Of a stretch of DNA of 64,000 nucleotides, positions 43,767-52,636 are shown one piece after another. The number at the start of each line of letters is the position of its first letter. The stretch's first letter is position 1. Source of the stretch: Pseudomonas putida (GTDB lineage: Bacteria; Pseudomonadota; Gammaproteobacteria; Pseudomonadales; Pseudomonadaceae). The position numbers and the translations under genes were made by a program. The notes under the pieces were generated by a model that saw nothing but the letters and a program-made list of their open reading frames with translations, ran no database searches and was not told the origin of the DNA. The stretch covers positions 1 to 64,000 of the forward strand of contig NZ_MNAH01000002.1 of assembly GCF_001976065.1 (NCBI RefSeq), given 5' to 3'.

Positions 43767-44303
43767 TCAACCCTGGCAGAAGCGGATTCGGTTGCCGAAT
43801 GGATCGTAGACTTCCAGGACCTGCCCCCAGCCCTGCTGGACAATCTCCGGACGCCCGTAGCCGTAGCGCTTGGCGAGTAACTCGTCGCGCAGCAATTCGA
43901 TATTGTGCATCGGGACAAACACCGTCGAGCCCGGGCTGGCGTCGCCATGATGTTCGGACAAGTGCAGCTGCAGACCGTTGCGGCTGATGCCCAGGTACAG
44001 CGGCAGGTCGGCTTCGAAACGGTGCTCGAATTCGATGCTGAAACCCAGGAAATCAAGATAGAACTCCCGGGCCTTGGCTTCGTCGAACATGCGCAATATG
44101 GGAATAGGCTTGTCGAAGGTCACGGTGGTTGCGGGCCTTGTGTCGGCCTGGGGAAGCATGGCGGACGCGGTGTTCCAGTCCTTGTAGCCCAGTTGCTGCG
44201 CGACCAGTTCCAACGCGGTGGAGTGAGACAGGCTCTGATTGCGTTCCTCCAGCGAGGCGCGCAACTGTTTGGCCATCTGCTTGGCTTGCTCGATTGAAAT
44301 CAT
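43767..44303 (-). CDS. glyoxalase superfamily protein (bleomycin-resistance fold)
   Basis: 178 aa from ATG 44303, with AGGAG upstream. An N-terminal helical segment (about 1-60; MISIEQAKQMAKQLRASL, LELVAQQLGYKDWNTAS) is typical of a subgroup of glyoxalase-superfamily proteins. It is followed by one VOC domain with PILRMFDEAKAREFYLDFLGF, LYLGISRNGLQLHLSEHHGD and VLEVYDPFGNRIRF. Metal ligands His and Glu are in the expected places. Likely a binding or detoxifying protein; substrate unknown. Confidence 0.85.
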   Translation of the reverse strand: MISIEQAKQMAKQLRASLEERNQSLSHSTALELVAQQLGYKDWNTASAMLPQADTRPATTVTFDKPIPILRMFDEAKAREFYLDFLGFSIEFEHRFEADLPLYLGISRNGLQLHLSEHHGDASPGSTVFVPMHNIELLRDELLAKRYGYGRPEIVQQGWGQVLEVYDPFGNRIRFCQG

Positions 44304-44484
44304 CGTTGCTCCTGTAGCCGAGATCCTTGGGTGCCCGCGTTGCCAAACCTCGACCGTCAAGAGATACGACAGGGTTCGCATGAGGAAGCGATGCTTTCAC
44401 CTTTCCCATCGGGAGCGAGCGGCGGGCAGCATCGGCCCGGTGCCGATAATACATAGCCGCCCCCGAGACGGGAAGGCATGCGCC

Positions 44485-44565
44485 TGTGTATCGCTGTGTA
44501 TCCAGGCCCGTCGTACGCAGAGTGGCTTACAAATGCCCCCGCAACCGGATACATCCGGGATACAC
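44485..44565. promoter_or_regulatory. phased TGTGTATC / GGATACA(C/T) sites
   Basis: Two direct TGTGTATC (44485-44492, 44495-44502; 10-bp step) are followed by two inverted copies, GGATACAT (44547-44554) and GGATACAC (44558-44565; 11-bp step). They lie in the 379-bp gene-free stretch 44304-44682 upstream of the EGKCG protein gene. Helical phasing suggests a response-regulator binding region. Nothing else is recognisable in the gap. Confidence 0.45.
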
Positions 44566-44682
44566 GTGTGCCGTCAAATAGCCCTGCCTTAGCGAGAAAG
44601 CAAACGCACCTCGCTCCACGGCTTATTGCCCTTGTGGCATGACCCACGCGGCTCGGCCGCACACAGTCTCCGGAGAATCACC

Positions 44683-45144
44683 ATGTCCCGTATGTCTAAC
44701 AAATCCCGCATTGGCCTGATCGCTGTTGCACTGGCCGGCAGCCTCAACCTCGCTTCTACCGCCTTTGCCGCAGACGCATTGCCCCAAGGCTACCAACTGG
44801 CTTCGGCGGAAAAAACCAGTGAAGGCAAGTGTGGTGAAGGCAAGTGCGGCGCAGAAGAAACCGGCGCCAAAGTGACCAAGGCCGGCGAAGGCAAGTGCGG
44901 TGAAGGCAAATGTGGCGATGCTTCGTTCGCCCGTACCGACACCGACCACGACGGCCGCGTTTCCCTCAAGGAACTGCTGACCGTTGCCCCGCAAGGCGGT
45001 GAAGAGTTCAAGGCCATGGACACCAACAACGATGGTTTCCTCTCCGAAGGCGAGGTCTACAAATTCCGCACCAACCAGTTCACCTCCAACGGCAAGAAAG
45101 TGCCTACGGAATTGTTCACCCAGATGAGCAAGGCGAAGAGCTGA
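44683..45144 (+). CDS. EGKCG-motif protein fused to EF-hands (HvfA/bufferin-like metal-binding)
   Basis: 153 aa from ATG 44683; GGAGA 6 bp upstream. The signal peptide ends STAFAADA. Four EGKCG motifs in two tandem pairs (about residues 46-81) follow. EGKCG-rich precursors (HvfA, bufferins) are modified by MNIO/DUF692 enzymes to oxazolone/thioamide or thiooxazole copper ligands. Two EF-hands then appear, DTDHDGRVSLKEL and DTNNDGFLSEGEV, both with full Ca ligands. No DUF692 or HvfC-type gene is in the window, so modification would need enzymes encoded elsewhere, or the Cys bind metal unmodified. A strong terminator follows. Confidence 0.85.
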   Translation: MSRMSNKSRIGLIAVALAGSLNLASTAFAADALPQGYQLASAEKTSEGKCGEGKCGAEETGAKVTKAGEGKCGEGKCGDASFARTDTDHDGRVSLKELLTVAPQGGEEFKAMDTNNDGFLSEGEVYKFRTNQFTSNGKKVPTELFTQMSKAKS

Positions 45145-45166
45145 TTACGCGATACGGCGGTAAACA

Positions 45167-45203
45167 AACCTCCCTGGGTTTTTCCCTGGGGAGGTTTTTT
45201 TTG
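45167..45203 (+). terminator. rho-independent terminator
   Basis: AACCTCCC and GGGGAGGTT arms, plus inner GGG/CCC, are followed by a run of eight T about 22 bp after the EGKCG gene stop. Confidence 0.92.
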
Positions 45204-45264
45204 TTTTTCCAGTTACCAGATCCAGCGCGTCCCGACATCCAGCGCCTTGACCTTGAGGCCGCCA

Positions 45265-45288
45265 TCGCTGGCAAGCCAGTTCCTACAG
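45265..45288. repeat. single REP arm (CTGTAGGAGCTGGCTTGCC family)
   Basis: TCGCTGGCAAGCCAG followed by TTCCTACAG, a solitary arm without an inverted mate nearby. Confidence 0.7.
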
Positions 45289-45321
45289 TAGATCGGTTGC
45301 AGCCGCGATAGGCGTTGCCCC

Positions 45322-46398
45322 TCAGTCAAAGGCACTGCGGTAGGCAAACAGCCCGGGCATGCCGCCGGTCATCACAAACAGCAGATTGCTGCCCGCCGGA
45401 TAGTCGCCCCGGCGTACGGCGGCGAGCAGGCCGGCGAAGGCCTTGCCGCCGTAGACGGGGTCGGTGAGCAAGCCTTCCCGGGACGCGAGCAGGCGTACTG
45501 CTTCGAGCATCGCGTCGGTCGGCGCGCCATAGGCATCGCCGCGCTGGCTGCCGTCCACGCGAATCGAGTCGTCGGCCAGCGTTGTGGACGGGTCCAGCAG
45601 CTGTAGAACCTGGCGGGTCTTTTCCAGGGTCGTGGTCGTGGCCTGTTCCTCTGTCGCCAGCACCGAGTAGCCGAGAATGTGCGTCGAAGCGCCCGCCAGG
45701 GTGACACCGGCCAGCAACCCTGAGTGCGTGCCGGCGCTTCCGTTGGGCACGATGATCTGCTCGAAATGCACGTCCAGCGCATCCGCCTGGCTCAGGATTT
45801 CCGAAGCGCAGGCGGCATACCCCAGGCTGCCCCGGGGGCTGGAACCGCCAAGCGGCATCACGAAGGGCTTTTTACCTTGCCCCTTGAGCGTGTCGACCCG
45901 TTCTGACGCATAGGTATCAGGCACGACGCCTCGAGAGAGCCGATGGACCTTCGCGCCAAACAGTGCGTCGAGCAGTACATTGCCGTTGTGGCAAAAATCG
46001 TCGTCGGTGCGCACGGCAGAGGGTGTCAGGATCAGCTCGCAGGCGAGGCCGTGACGAGCCGCCGCGGCCGCGGTGAGCCGCGCATGATTGGATTGAAAGC
46101 CGCCCCAGGTCACCAGTGTATCGGCGCCTTCGGCCAGGGCTTCGCCGAGCAGGAATTCCAGTTTGCGCAGTTTGTTGCCACCGCCGCCGAGACCGGGCAG
46201 GTCGTCGCGCTTGACGTAGAGGTTGCAGCCATTGAGTTCTGGCAAGCGGCTCAATCGGGACAGTTTCTGGATCGGGGTCGGGCCTTCGAGCAGGGCCACC
46301 CGTGGGTAGGCGGCCAATGCGGCATCAAGATGATTCAAGTCGTGGGGCATGAAGGATCGCTCATGGGGTAGAGGAAGCTCGGTGGGCTTGATTGCCAT
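45322..46398 (-). CDS. D-cysteine desulfhydrase/ACC-deaminase-family PLP enzyme
   Basis: 358 aa; a start at ATG 46350 (MPHDLNHLDAALAAYPR) is also possible and gives 342 aa, closer to family length. The fold-type II PLP pattern is APTPI-like LLEGPTPIQKLSRL, YVKRDDLPGLGGGGNKLRKLEFLL with the PLP Lys in NKLRK, WGGFQSNHARLTAA, GGSSPRGSLGYA and a C-terminal VMTGGMPGLFAY. It probably releases sulfide, pyruvate and ammonia from D-cysteine or a related amino acid. It is separated by 178 bp of AT-rich DNA from the MFS gene on the other strand. Confidence 0.88.
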   Translation of the reverse strand: MAIKPTELPLPHERSFMPHDLNHLDAALAAYPRVALLEGPTPIQKLSRLSRLPELNGCNLYVKRDDLPGLGGGGNKLRKLEFLLGEALAEGADTLVTWGGFQSNHARLTAAAAARHGLACELILTPSAVRTDDDFCHNGNVLLDALFGAKVHRLSRGVVPDTYASERVDTLKGQGKKPFVMPLGGSSPRGSLGYAACASEILSQADALDVHFEQIIVPNGSAGTHSGLLAGVTLAGASTHILGYSVLATEEQATTTTLEKTRQVLQLLDPSTTLADDSIRVDGSQRGDAYGAPTDAMLEAVRLLASREGLLTDPVYGGKAFAGLLAAVRRGDYPAGSNLLFVMTGGMPGLFAYRSAFD

Positions 46399-46576
46399 CT
46401 GCCACTCTAGGAAGCCATGGCGTGAAGATATACCGCTGGCGAGTAATTACAGTTGATACACCGTGTAATGAACGCTGATATCTTGAAAACAGATAACACT
46501 GATCTTAAATATTCGTTTATTGAGATATCAACGCGCGAGATAACGTCTGCCCGACTGAAGTAGGGAAGGGCAGACG

Positions 46577-47851
46577 ATGAACAACGAGAAACCAGCGACA
46601 GCCGACAGTGGCACGATGAATTATGCCGAGCGCAACCTTGCCTACTGGCAGCGCAACCTGGCGGTTTGTGTGTTCGGCTCGTTCACCACCCTGGTCAGCC
46701 TGAGCATGCTGTTGCCGTTCCTGCCGCTCTATGTGCAGCAGCTGGGCGTCACTGCCCAGGCCGACGTGGTGCAGTGGTCCGCCGTGGCGTTCGGGGCGAC
46801 ATTTTTTGGCACTGCGATTACCGCGCCGTTGTGGGGGCGGTTGGCGGATCGGTATGGGCGCAAGCCGATGCTGGTACGCGCGGCCATCGGCATGGCGGTG
46901 GTGATGTCGCTGATCGGGCTGGCGCGGGATGTCACCGACCTGGTGGTGTTGCGCCTGGTCGCCGGGCTCATCGGTGGTTATGCCTCGGCTTCGATCGTGA
47001 TGATCGGTTCCCAGGTGCCACGGGAAAAGGCCGGTTGGGCCTTGGGCGTGCTGTCGACGGGGGCATTGTCCGGCAACCTGATCGGCCCACTGGTGGGGGG
47101 CTTCCTGCCGCAGTGGGTCGGCATCCGCGGCACTTTTTTCGTCGGTGGTGCCATGATCGCGGTGGCTGCGATCACTACTGTCGTGCTGGTTCGCGAAGAC
47201 TTTCGTCGGCAGTTGGACGGGGCACGCCGGAGCAATACTTCCAGACATCAGGCCGACAGTGCGCGCTGGCCGATCATCGCCGCATTACTGATGACGGCGA
47301 TGATGGTGCTGCTGGCCAACATGTCGATCGAGCCGATCATCACCGTCTACATCGGTCACCTGGGCGTGGCCTTCGATGATCAGGCGCGGATTGCCGGAAT
47401 CGTGATGGCGTGTTCGGCGCTGGGCAGCATCTTGACGGCCGCCCGGCTGGGGGCGTTGGCTGATCGTGTTGGCAGCTGGAATGTGATCACCGGATGCCTG
47501 GTGCTGACCGGCATCGTCATGGTGCCCCAGGCATTCGTCACGCAGTGGTGGCAGCTGGCAGTGCTGCGCGGCCTGATGGGCATGACCATTGCCGGGTTGC
47601 TGCCGGCGATAGCCAAGCTGATCCGCCAATCGGTAGCGGAGCACAACAGCGGGAAAATCCTCGGCTACCTGCAATCGGCGCAGTTTTCCGGACAGGTGAT
47701 CGGGCCCCTGATCGGAGGCCAGATCGGTGCGCATTTCGGCCTGCACCACGTGTTCCTGGTCACGGGTGCGCTGCTGGTGGTGTGTGCCGGGGTGAACGGC
47801 TGGATCAGGTCACGGGTTGATACGCTGCAGAGTGCTACGACGCCAAGGTAG
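46577..47851 (+). CDS. MFS efflux transporter (DHA1-type)
   Basis: 424 aa with 12 predicted helices; ATG 46577 after GAAGGGCAG. The loop 2-3 motif PLWGRLADRYGRKPMLVRA and motif C-like GALSGNLIGPLVGGFLP in helix 5 point to drug:H+ antiport. The N-terminus has a ~28-residue cytoplasmic extension. It converges with the LysR gene and overlaps it by 17 bp. Substrate unknown. Confidence 0.9.
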   Translation: MNNEKPATADSGTMNYAERNLAYWQRNLAVCVFGSFTTLVSLSMLLPFLPLYVQQLGVTAQADVVQWSAVAFGATFFGTAITAPLWGRLADRYGRKPMLVRAAIGMAVVMSLIGLARDVTDLVVLRLVAGLIGGYASASIVMIGSQVPREKAGWALGVLSTGALSGNLIGPLVGGFLPQWVGIRGTFFVGGAMIAVAAITTVVLVREDFRRQLDGARRSNTSRHQADSARWPIIAALLMTAMMVLLANMSIEPIITVYIGHLGVAFDDQARIAGIVMACSALGSILTAARLGALADRVGSWNVITGCLVLTGIVMVPQAFVTQWWQLAVLRGLMGMTIAGLLPAIAKLIRQSVAEHNSGKILGYLQSAQFSGQVIGPLIGGQIGAHFGLHHVFLVTGALLVVCAGVNGWIRSRVDTLQSATTPR

Positions 47852-48722
47852 CGGGAACCCCATCAAGACGCACGCTGTGCAGGAAGGTGGCCAGTGCGCT
47901 GGAACAGTAGCCATCGATGCGCCGCACGAACACCGTCTCGACTTCAGCCAGCTGCGGGGACAGTTCGTGCACGGCCACCACCCCCTCGCGGGCCGCATTG
48001 GCAACCACGCCCCTGGGCAACAGCGTGACCCCGACTCCAGCCGATACGCAGGCAATGATCGCTTCGATGGAGCCGAACTCCAACGGCTCGGGGGCGAGGG
48101 CGCCGAGGCTGGCCAGCAGCGTATCCAGGCGTTGGCGATAAGAGCAGCCCAGGCGGAAAACCACGGTCTTGAGGTTCAAGGCCGCGGCGACATCCTCCAC
48201 GCGACGCAAGCTCGGTGAGGTGACCAGCACCAGTTCTTCGCGAAAGACGACTTCGCTGTGCAGCTGCGGATGATTGACCGGGCCAACCACGAACGCGCCC
48301 TCCAGCTTACAGTCGATGACGTCCTGGATCAGGCTGCAGGTGGTGCCGGTGCGCACCACCGGGCGCACCTCAGGGTAAGCCTTGGCAAATCGAGCGATCA
48401 GCTGCGGCAGGCGCAGGGCGAGGGTGGTCTCCAGCGTACCGATCTCCAACACACCCCTGGGCTGGCCGTCATCGCGGGCGGCGCTGGAGGCATCGAGCAG
48501 CAATTTCGCCAGGCGGTCGGCGAAGGGCAGGATGCGCCGCCCCGCGGGCGTCACCTGTACGCCCTTGGCGCTGCGTTGGAACAGCGCAACCCCCAACTCG
48601 TCCTCCAGCGAGCGGATCCTCGCGGACACGTTCGACTGTACGGTGTTCAGTTCGCTGGCGGCCTTGTTCATGCTGCCGTGGCGCGCCACCGCGGCCACTA
48701 CCTTGAGATCCGTGACATCCAT
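47835..48722 (-). CDS. LysR-family regulator 1 (divergent from the ActP-type operon)
   Basis: 295 aa from ATG 48722, which has GGTGAG 4 bp upstream; GTG 48731 is less likely. HTH MDVTDLKVVAAVARHGSMNKAASELNTVQSNVSARIRSL is divided here between wing and helix; the effector domain follows with LEIGTLETTLALRLPQLIARF and GVGVTLLPRG. Its HTH resembles that of the LysR protein at 52632 (both have NTVQSNV). It is divergent from the DUF485-symporter operon, with a 25-bp element (48845-48869) between. NmoR of P. aeruginosa, a LysR regulator of nitronate monooxygenase, is a possible parallel. Confidence 0.92.
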   Translation of the reverse strand: MDVTDLKVVAAVARHGSMNKAASELNTVQSNVSARIRSLEDELGVALFQRSAKGVQVTPAGRRILPFADRLAKLLLDASSAARDDGQPRGVLEIGTLETTLALRLPQLIARFAKAYPEVRPVVRTGTTCSLIQDVIDCKLEGAFVVGPVNHPQLHSEVVFREELVLVTSPSLRRVEDVAAALNLKTVVFRLGCSYRQRLDTLLASLGALAPEPLEFGSIEAIIACVSAGVGVTLLPRGVVANAAREGVVAVHELSPQLAEVETVFVRRIDGYCSSALATFLHSVRLDGVPATLAS

Positions 48723-48844
48723 CGAACTCACCTATCTGAAAAAACAGTAACGGGTGCGCAATTCAAAGCCCATTAGAGATTAACAGGCGTCGGAGAACAA
48801 CCCGAGACGGAGTGCATGCAAATTCACCAAAAGCGATCAACTGA

Positions 48845-48869
48845 ATCATTAATGATCATTTTACATGAT
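48845..48869. promoter_or_regulatory. shared 25-bp operator, copy 1
   Basis: ATCATTAATG then ATCATTTTACATGAT. It matches 54328-54352 at 24 of 25 positions. The core GATCATTTTACATGATC (48854-48870) is an inverted repeat with a 5-bp centre. It lies about 113 bp upstream of the DUF485 gene. Confidence 0.75.
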
Positions 48870-48981
48870 CATTTGCCGAGCATAGGTTGACAGGGCACAG
48901 AGACCGCAGCCAGTGGCGGATCGAGTCTGAATCTGAGGCTGTGGAACAACAATAACGCTACCACTGCTACACGGAGTCAAC

Positions 48982-49296
48982 GTGAACCATGCAACCGAAT
49001 CGGCCAGGATCCGTCACCACCCCCGGTACAAGGATCTGGTCTCGCGCCAGCGTACGTTCGTCGCGAGTCTTACCGCGGCAACCCTTGTCCCTTACTTCAC
49101 GTTCATCCTCGTCGCCGCCTTCGCGCCCCAGCTGTTGGCAACGAAACTGTCGGCGACCAGCATCATCAGTATCGGTTGGCCACTGGGCGCGGTTTTTATC
49201 ATCGGCGCCTGGTTGTTCACCGGCCTTTACATCCTGCGTGCCAACGGTGAGTTCGATGACCTGACGGCACAGATCCGCGCGGGGGCCATCGTATGA
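48982..49296 (+). CDS. DUF485 membrane protein (symporter partner)
   Basis: 104 aa from GTG 48982, with GGAG 5 bp upstream. Two helices (about 28-52 and 62-85) and the family pattern [14 protein letters not shown] are visible. DUF485 (YjcH) proteins nearly always precede ActP-type sodium:acetate symporters. It overlaps the symporter gene by 4 bp. Confidence 0.93.
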   Translation: MNHATESARIRHHPRYKDLVSRQRTFVASLTAATLVPYFTFILVAAFAPQLLATKLSATSIISIGWPLGAVFIIGAWLFTGLYILRANGEFDDLTAQIRAGAIV

Positions 49297-50966
49297 AACG
49301 CATCCTGCACAACCTCTTCCTCGGCACGCTGCTCGCAGCGATGGCCTGCGGTGCAATGGCCGGCGACGTGTTGCAGAACGTCGAGCAACAACCGATCAAC
49401 ACCACCGCCATCGGCATGTTCCTGGTCTTCGTCGTGACGACGCTGGGCATCACGTACTGGGCCGCTTCCAAAACCCGATCCATGGAGGATTTCTACACGG
49501 CCGGTGGCGGCATCAGCGGTTTCCAGAACGGCCTGGCGCTGGCCGGGGACTACATGTCGGCGGCGGCGTTGCTGGGGGTCACCAGCATGATCTTCTTCAA
49601 CGGCTTCGACGGCGTGCTGTACTCGATCAGCTTCTTTGTCGCCTGGCCCCTGTTGCTGTTCCTGTTTGCCGAGCGCATCCGCAATCTGGGGCGTATCACC
49701 ATCTCCGACATCGCGTCATACCGCCTTGACCAGAATCGCATCCGCACCCTGACGGCCTTCGGCTCGCTGACGGTGGTGTGCTTCTATCTGGTGGTGCAGA
49801 TGGTGGGGGCGGGGCAGTTGATCCAGCTGTTGTTCGGCTTGCCCTATCACTATGCGGTGATTGCCGTGGGCCTGTTGATGGCGGTCTACGTCACCTTCGG
49901 TGGCATGGTCGCCACCACCTGGGTGCAGATCATCAAGGCTGGGTTGCTGCTGGTGGGGGGAACCTTGCTGGCGATATTGGCACTGAGCAAATTCGGTTTT
50001 TCCTTCGATCTGTTGTTTGAGCAAGCCGTGGCCGCGCACCACGATGGCGAGCGGATCCTGCTGCCGAGCAAGCTGGTGGCCGACCCGCTGTCGCTGATCT
50101 CGTTGTCATTGGGGCTGGTGTTCGGCACGGCGGGATTGCCGCACATCCTCATGCGCTTCTTTACCGTGCCGGACGCCAGGCAAGCGCGCAAATCGGTATT
50201 CGTGGCCACAGGCTTCATCGGCTTTTTCTACTTGATCGTGGCGGTGCTGGGCCTGGCTGCCATCGTCATCGTCGGACAGGACCCGGCCTTCTACGAGTCC
50301 GGCGTTGTCGGCGGCAAACTCATCGGTGGCGGCAACATGCCGGTGATGCACCTGGCCAAGGCCGTGGGCGGTGACTTGCTGCTCGGTTTCATTTCCGCGG
50401 TGGCGTTTGCGACGATTTTGGCGGTGGTGTCCGGCCTGACCATGGCCGGCACTTCCGCGATCTCCCATGACCTGTATGTGATGGTGGTCAGGAAGGGCAA
50501 GGCCGAGGCCCGGGACGAGCGCCGCGTATCGCGGATCGCCTCGGTGGGTATCGGTATCGTCGCGGTGGTGTTGGGGATTTTGTTCAAGGACCAGAACATC
50601 GCCTTCCTGGTGGCGTTGACCTTCGGCGTGGCGGCTTCGGTCAACTTTCCCATCCTGGTGCTTTCGATGTACTGGAAAGGGCTGACCACCCGCGGCGCCT
50701 TGATTGGCGGCATCGCCGGGCTGGTCAGTGCTGTCGGCCTGGTGGTGCTCTCGCCAGCGGTGTGGGTCAAGGTGCTGGGCAATGCCGAGGCGATCTTCCC
50801 GTATGACTACCCGGCGATCATCTCGATGAACGTGGCGTTTCTCTTTACCTGGCTTGGCTCGGTGACCGATCGCAGCCAGGGCGCGGTGCTCGAGCGCGAG
50901 CGATTCGACGATCAACTGATCCGTGCCCAGACCGGGCTCGGGGCCGCGCAGGCGGTTAATCACTGA
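49293..50966 (+). CDS. ActP-like sodium:monocarboxylate symporter (SSS family)
   Basis: 557 aa with 13 predicted helices and an N-terminal signal-like helix. SSS landmarks are [26 protein letters not shown], split near residues 65-90, [20 protein letters not shown], and [17 protein letters not shown]. It is close in design to E. coli ActP, but context places it with nitronate monooxygenase and a malonate-semialdehyde-type dehydrogenase. It may therefore import a short carboxylate other than acetate, such as 3-nitropropionate or malonate; this is inference. The gene order is DUF485-symporter-cyt b561-NMO. Confidence 0.9.
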   Translation: MKRILHNLFLGTLLAAMACGAMAGDVLQNVEQQPINTTAIGMFLVFVVTTLGITYWAASKTRSMEDFYTAGGGISGFQNGLALAGDYMSAAALLGVTSMIFFNGFDGVLYSISFFVAWPLLLFLFAERIRNLGRITISDIASYRLDQNRIRTLTAFGSLTVVCFYLVVQMVGAGQLIQLLFGLPYHYAVIAVGLLMAVYVTFGGMVATTWVQIIKAGLLLVGGTLLAILALSKFGFSFDLLFEQAVAAHHDGERILLPSKLVADPLSLISLSLGLVFGTAGLPHILMRFFTVPDARQARKSVFVATGFIGFFYLIVAVLGLAAIVIVGQDPAFYESGVVGGKLIGGGNMPVMHLAKAVGGDLLLGFISAVAFATILAVVSGLTMAGTSAISHDLYVMVVRKGKAEARDERRVSRIASVGIGIVAVVLGILFKDQNIAFLVALTFGVAASVNFPILVLSMYWKGLTTRGALIGGIAGLVSAVGLVVLSPAVWVKVLGNAEAIFPYDYPAIISMNVAFLFTWLGSVTDRSQGAVLERERFDDQLIRAQTGLGAAQAVNH

Positions 50967-51018
50967 AGCGGTCATCCCCCACCTTTTTGATGTGCGTCTT
51001 TTGCAAAGGGAGCCTGTC

Positions 51019-51573
51019 ATGCAACTCAAAGACAATGGCCTGAGATTTTCACCTGTCACGGTGGTAACACACTGGATCGTGGCGTGCTCACTGCTGGCGA
51101 TTTTCGCTCTGCAGCTGCTGATCGATCACGCCTCCAGCGCGGCACTGCAACAGCCACTCGGCCGGGCGCAAAACCTGCTCGGCCTGATCCTGTTCCTCGT
51201 CTCGATCTATCGGTTCTGGGCGCGCGTCACTTCCTACCATCCGCTACCGGTGGGCACGCCAAACCCCATCGAAGTGATCATCAGCCGTTCGGTGGCAGTC
51301 GCGCTGGCCCTGGCGATGGTGCTGCTGCCGATTGCGGTCTGGGCTTCACGGGCCGCCACCGGCGAGGTGGTGCAATTGCCCGGCGGGTTGTGGATTCCAG
51401 CGCTCCTGCCGGCCAATCCGACCTTGAAGCATGGGGTCGATGTGCTGTTCGACATCGGCGCCTCGGCGTTTCTTGCCGGTCTCGCGCTGCATGTCTTCGG
51501 CGCGCTGAAGAATCACTTTCTCCTGAAGAACAACACGCTCAAGCGGATGCTTGGAAAACATGTGGAGCTGTGA
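51019..51573 (+). CDS. cytochrome b561-type membrane protein
   Basis: 184 aa from ATG 51019 with GGGAG 7 bp upstream. There are four helices. His in VVTHWIVAC and in GLALHVFGALKNHF suggests heme b ligation. It is 3 bp before the nitronate monooxygenase gene. It may pass electrons from or to the respiratory chain during oxidation of the pathway substrate or of superoxide/peroxide by-products; the role is inferred. Confidence 0.88.
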   Translation: MQLKDNGLRFSPVTVVTHWIVACSLLAIFALQLLIDHASSAALQQPLGRAQNLLGLILFLVSIYRFWARVTSYHPLPVGTPNPIEVIISRSVAVALALAMVLLPIAVWASRAATGEVVQLPGGLWIPALLPANPTLKHGVDVLFDIGASAFLAGLALHVFGALKNHFLLKNNTLKRMLGKHVEL

Positions 51574-51576
51574 GTC

Positions 51577-52557
51577 ATGAACCAGGACAGAATCGATTAT
51601 GCGGGTAACGTCATCACCCGGCTCTGCGGCGTGAGGTACCCGATATTCCTCGGCGGCATGGCCGCCATTTCCGGTCCGCAGCTGGTGGGCGCGGTGGCCA
51701 ACGCCGGGGGCATGGGCGTCCTCGGAGGCTTGCGCCTGCCGCCACTGGCCCTGCGCCGCTGGATCGACGAAACACGGGCGCTGACCGACCAGCCCTTCGG
51801 CGTGAACCTGGTGCCGCAGTTTGGCGGCCCGGAAGTTTTCGAAGCGCAGTTTCAAGTGGTCCTCAGGGAAAAGCCCAAACTGCTGTCGCTGTTTTATGCC
51901 GAGCAGTATGCCGCCGACATGATTGCCAGGGCGAAGGACGCCGGGTTGCTGGTCATGGTGCAAGCGGGCTCGGTGGAGCTGGCCCGAATCGCCATCTCGC
52001 AGGGCGCGGACATCATCATTGCCCAGGGCAGTGAAAGTGGCGGTCACCTCAATCGCGGTACGATCGGCATCATGCCGTTATTGACCTCGATCATGGCTAT
52101 CGCCGAGGGGCGGCCGGTACTGGCGGCGGGCGGTATCGTCCAGGGTGACGATGTGCGCGCGCTGATGTCGCTCGGCGCATCGGGGGTGGTGGTGGGCACG
52201 GCCTTCATTGCCACCGATGAGTCGAACGCCCATGCCCTGTACAAGCAGAAGATCGTCGAGGCGACCGCCGATGACACCGAATACCGCACCGGCTATTCGT
52301 TCGGCTGGACCTACGGCACACCGCATCGTGTGATTCCCAATCGGGACAAATGGAACCTGCTGCGCCTGATCGGTGGCGGCGCCCGGGCGATCGACAAGCC
52401 GCGAATGGCGCAGAAGCTGTCGCTGTATGCGGGGCAGGGGGTGGGCAAGATTCACAGTGTGGTGCCGGCGGCCGAGCGGGTGGCGGAGCTGGCCCTCGGC
52501 CTGGTGACTGCACCGGATCAGCCGCCGAATAAACAGAGAAGGGCGTTAGGCGTGTAG
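51577..52557 (+). CDS. nitronate monooxygenase/2-nitropropane dioxygenase family, copy 1
   Basis: 326 aa FMN-binding TIM barrel. YPIFLGGMAAISGPQLVGAVANAGGMGVLG, the flavin/catalytic GSESGGHLNRG (family EAGGH), VLAAGGIVQGDDVRALMSLGASGVVVGTAF and a C-terminal helical cap are present. The family oxidises alkyl nitronates, such as propionate-3-nitronate, to semialdehydes and nitrite. Last gene of the symporter operon. A second family member at 56064 lies beside the semialdehyde dehydrogenase. Confidence 0.9.
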   Translation: MNQDRIDYAGNVITRLCGVRYPIFLGGMAAISGPQLVGAVANAGGMGVLGGLRLPPLALRRWIDETRALTDQPFGVNLVPQFGGPEVFEAQFQVVLREKPKLLSLFYAEQYAADMIARAKDAGLLVMVQAGSVELARIAISQGADIIIAQGSESGGHLNRGTIGIMPLLTSIMAIAEGRPVLAAGGIVQGDDVRALMSLGASGVVVGTAFIATDESNAHALYKQKIVEATADDTEYRTGYSFGWTYGTPHRVIPNRDKWNLLRLIGGGARAIDKPRMAQKLSLYAGQGVGKIHSVVPAAERVAELALGLVTAPDQPPNKQRRALGV

Positions 52558-52636
52558 GAGCCGGCTTGCCGGCGAAGGCGTCCTTGAATATTGCATCGAG
52601 CTTTCGGGCCTCTTCGCTGGCAAGCCAGCTCCTACA
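52553..52636. repeat. REP doublet (CTGTAGGAGCTGGCTTGCC family)
   Basis: Inverted 25-bp arms (52553-52577, 52612-52636) with few mismatches lie between convergent genes. The right arm supplies the TAG stop codon of the LysR gene at 52632. Confidence 0.9.

Noticed and set aside
49293..50966. Calling the SSS transporter acetate permease actP outright
   Set aside because: Similarity is clear, but acs is absent and the context favours another short carboxylate, so no gene symbol was given.
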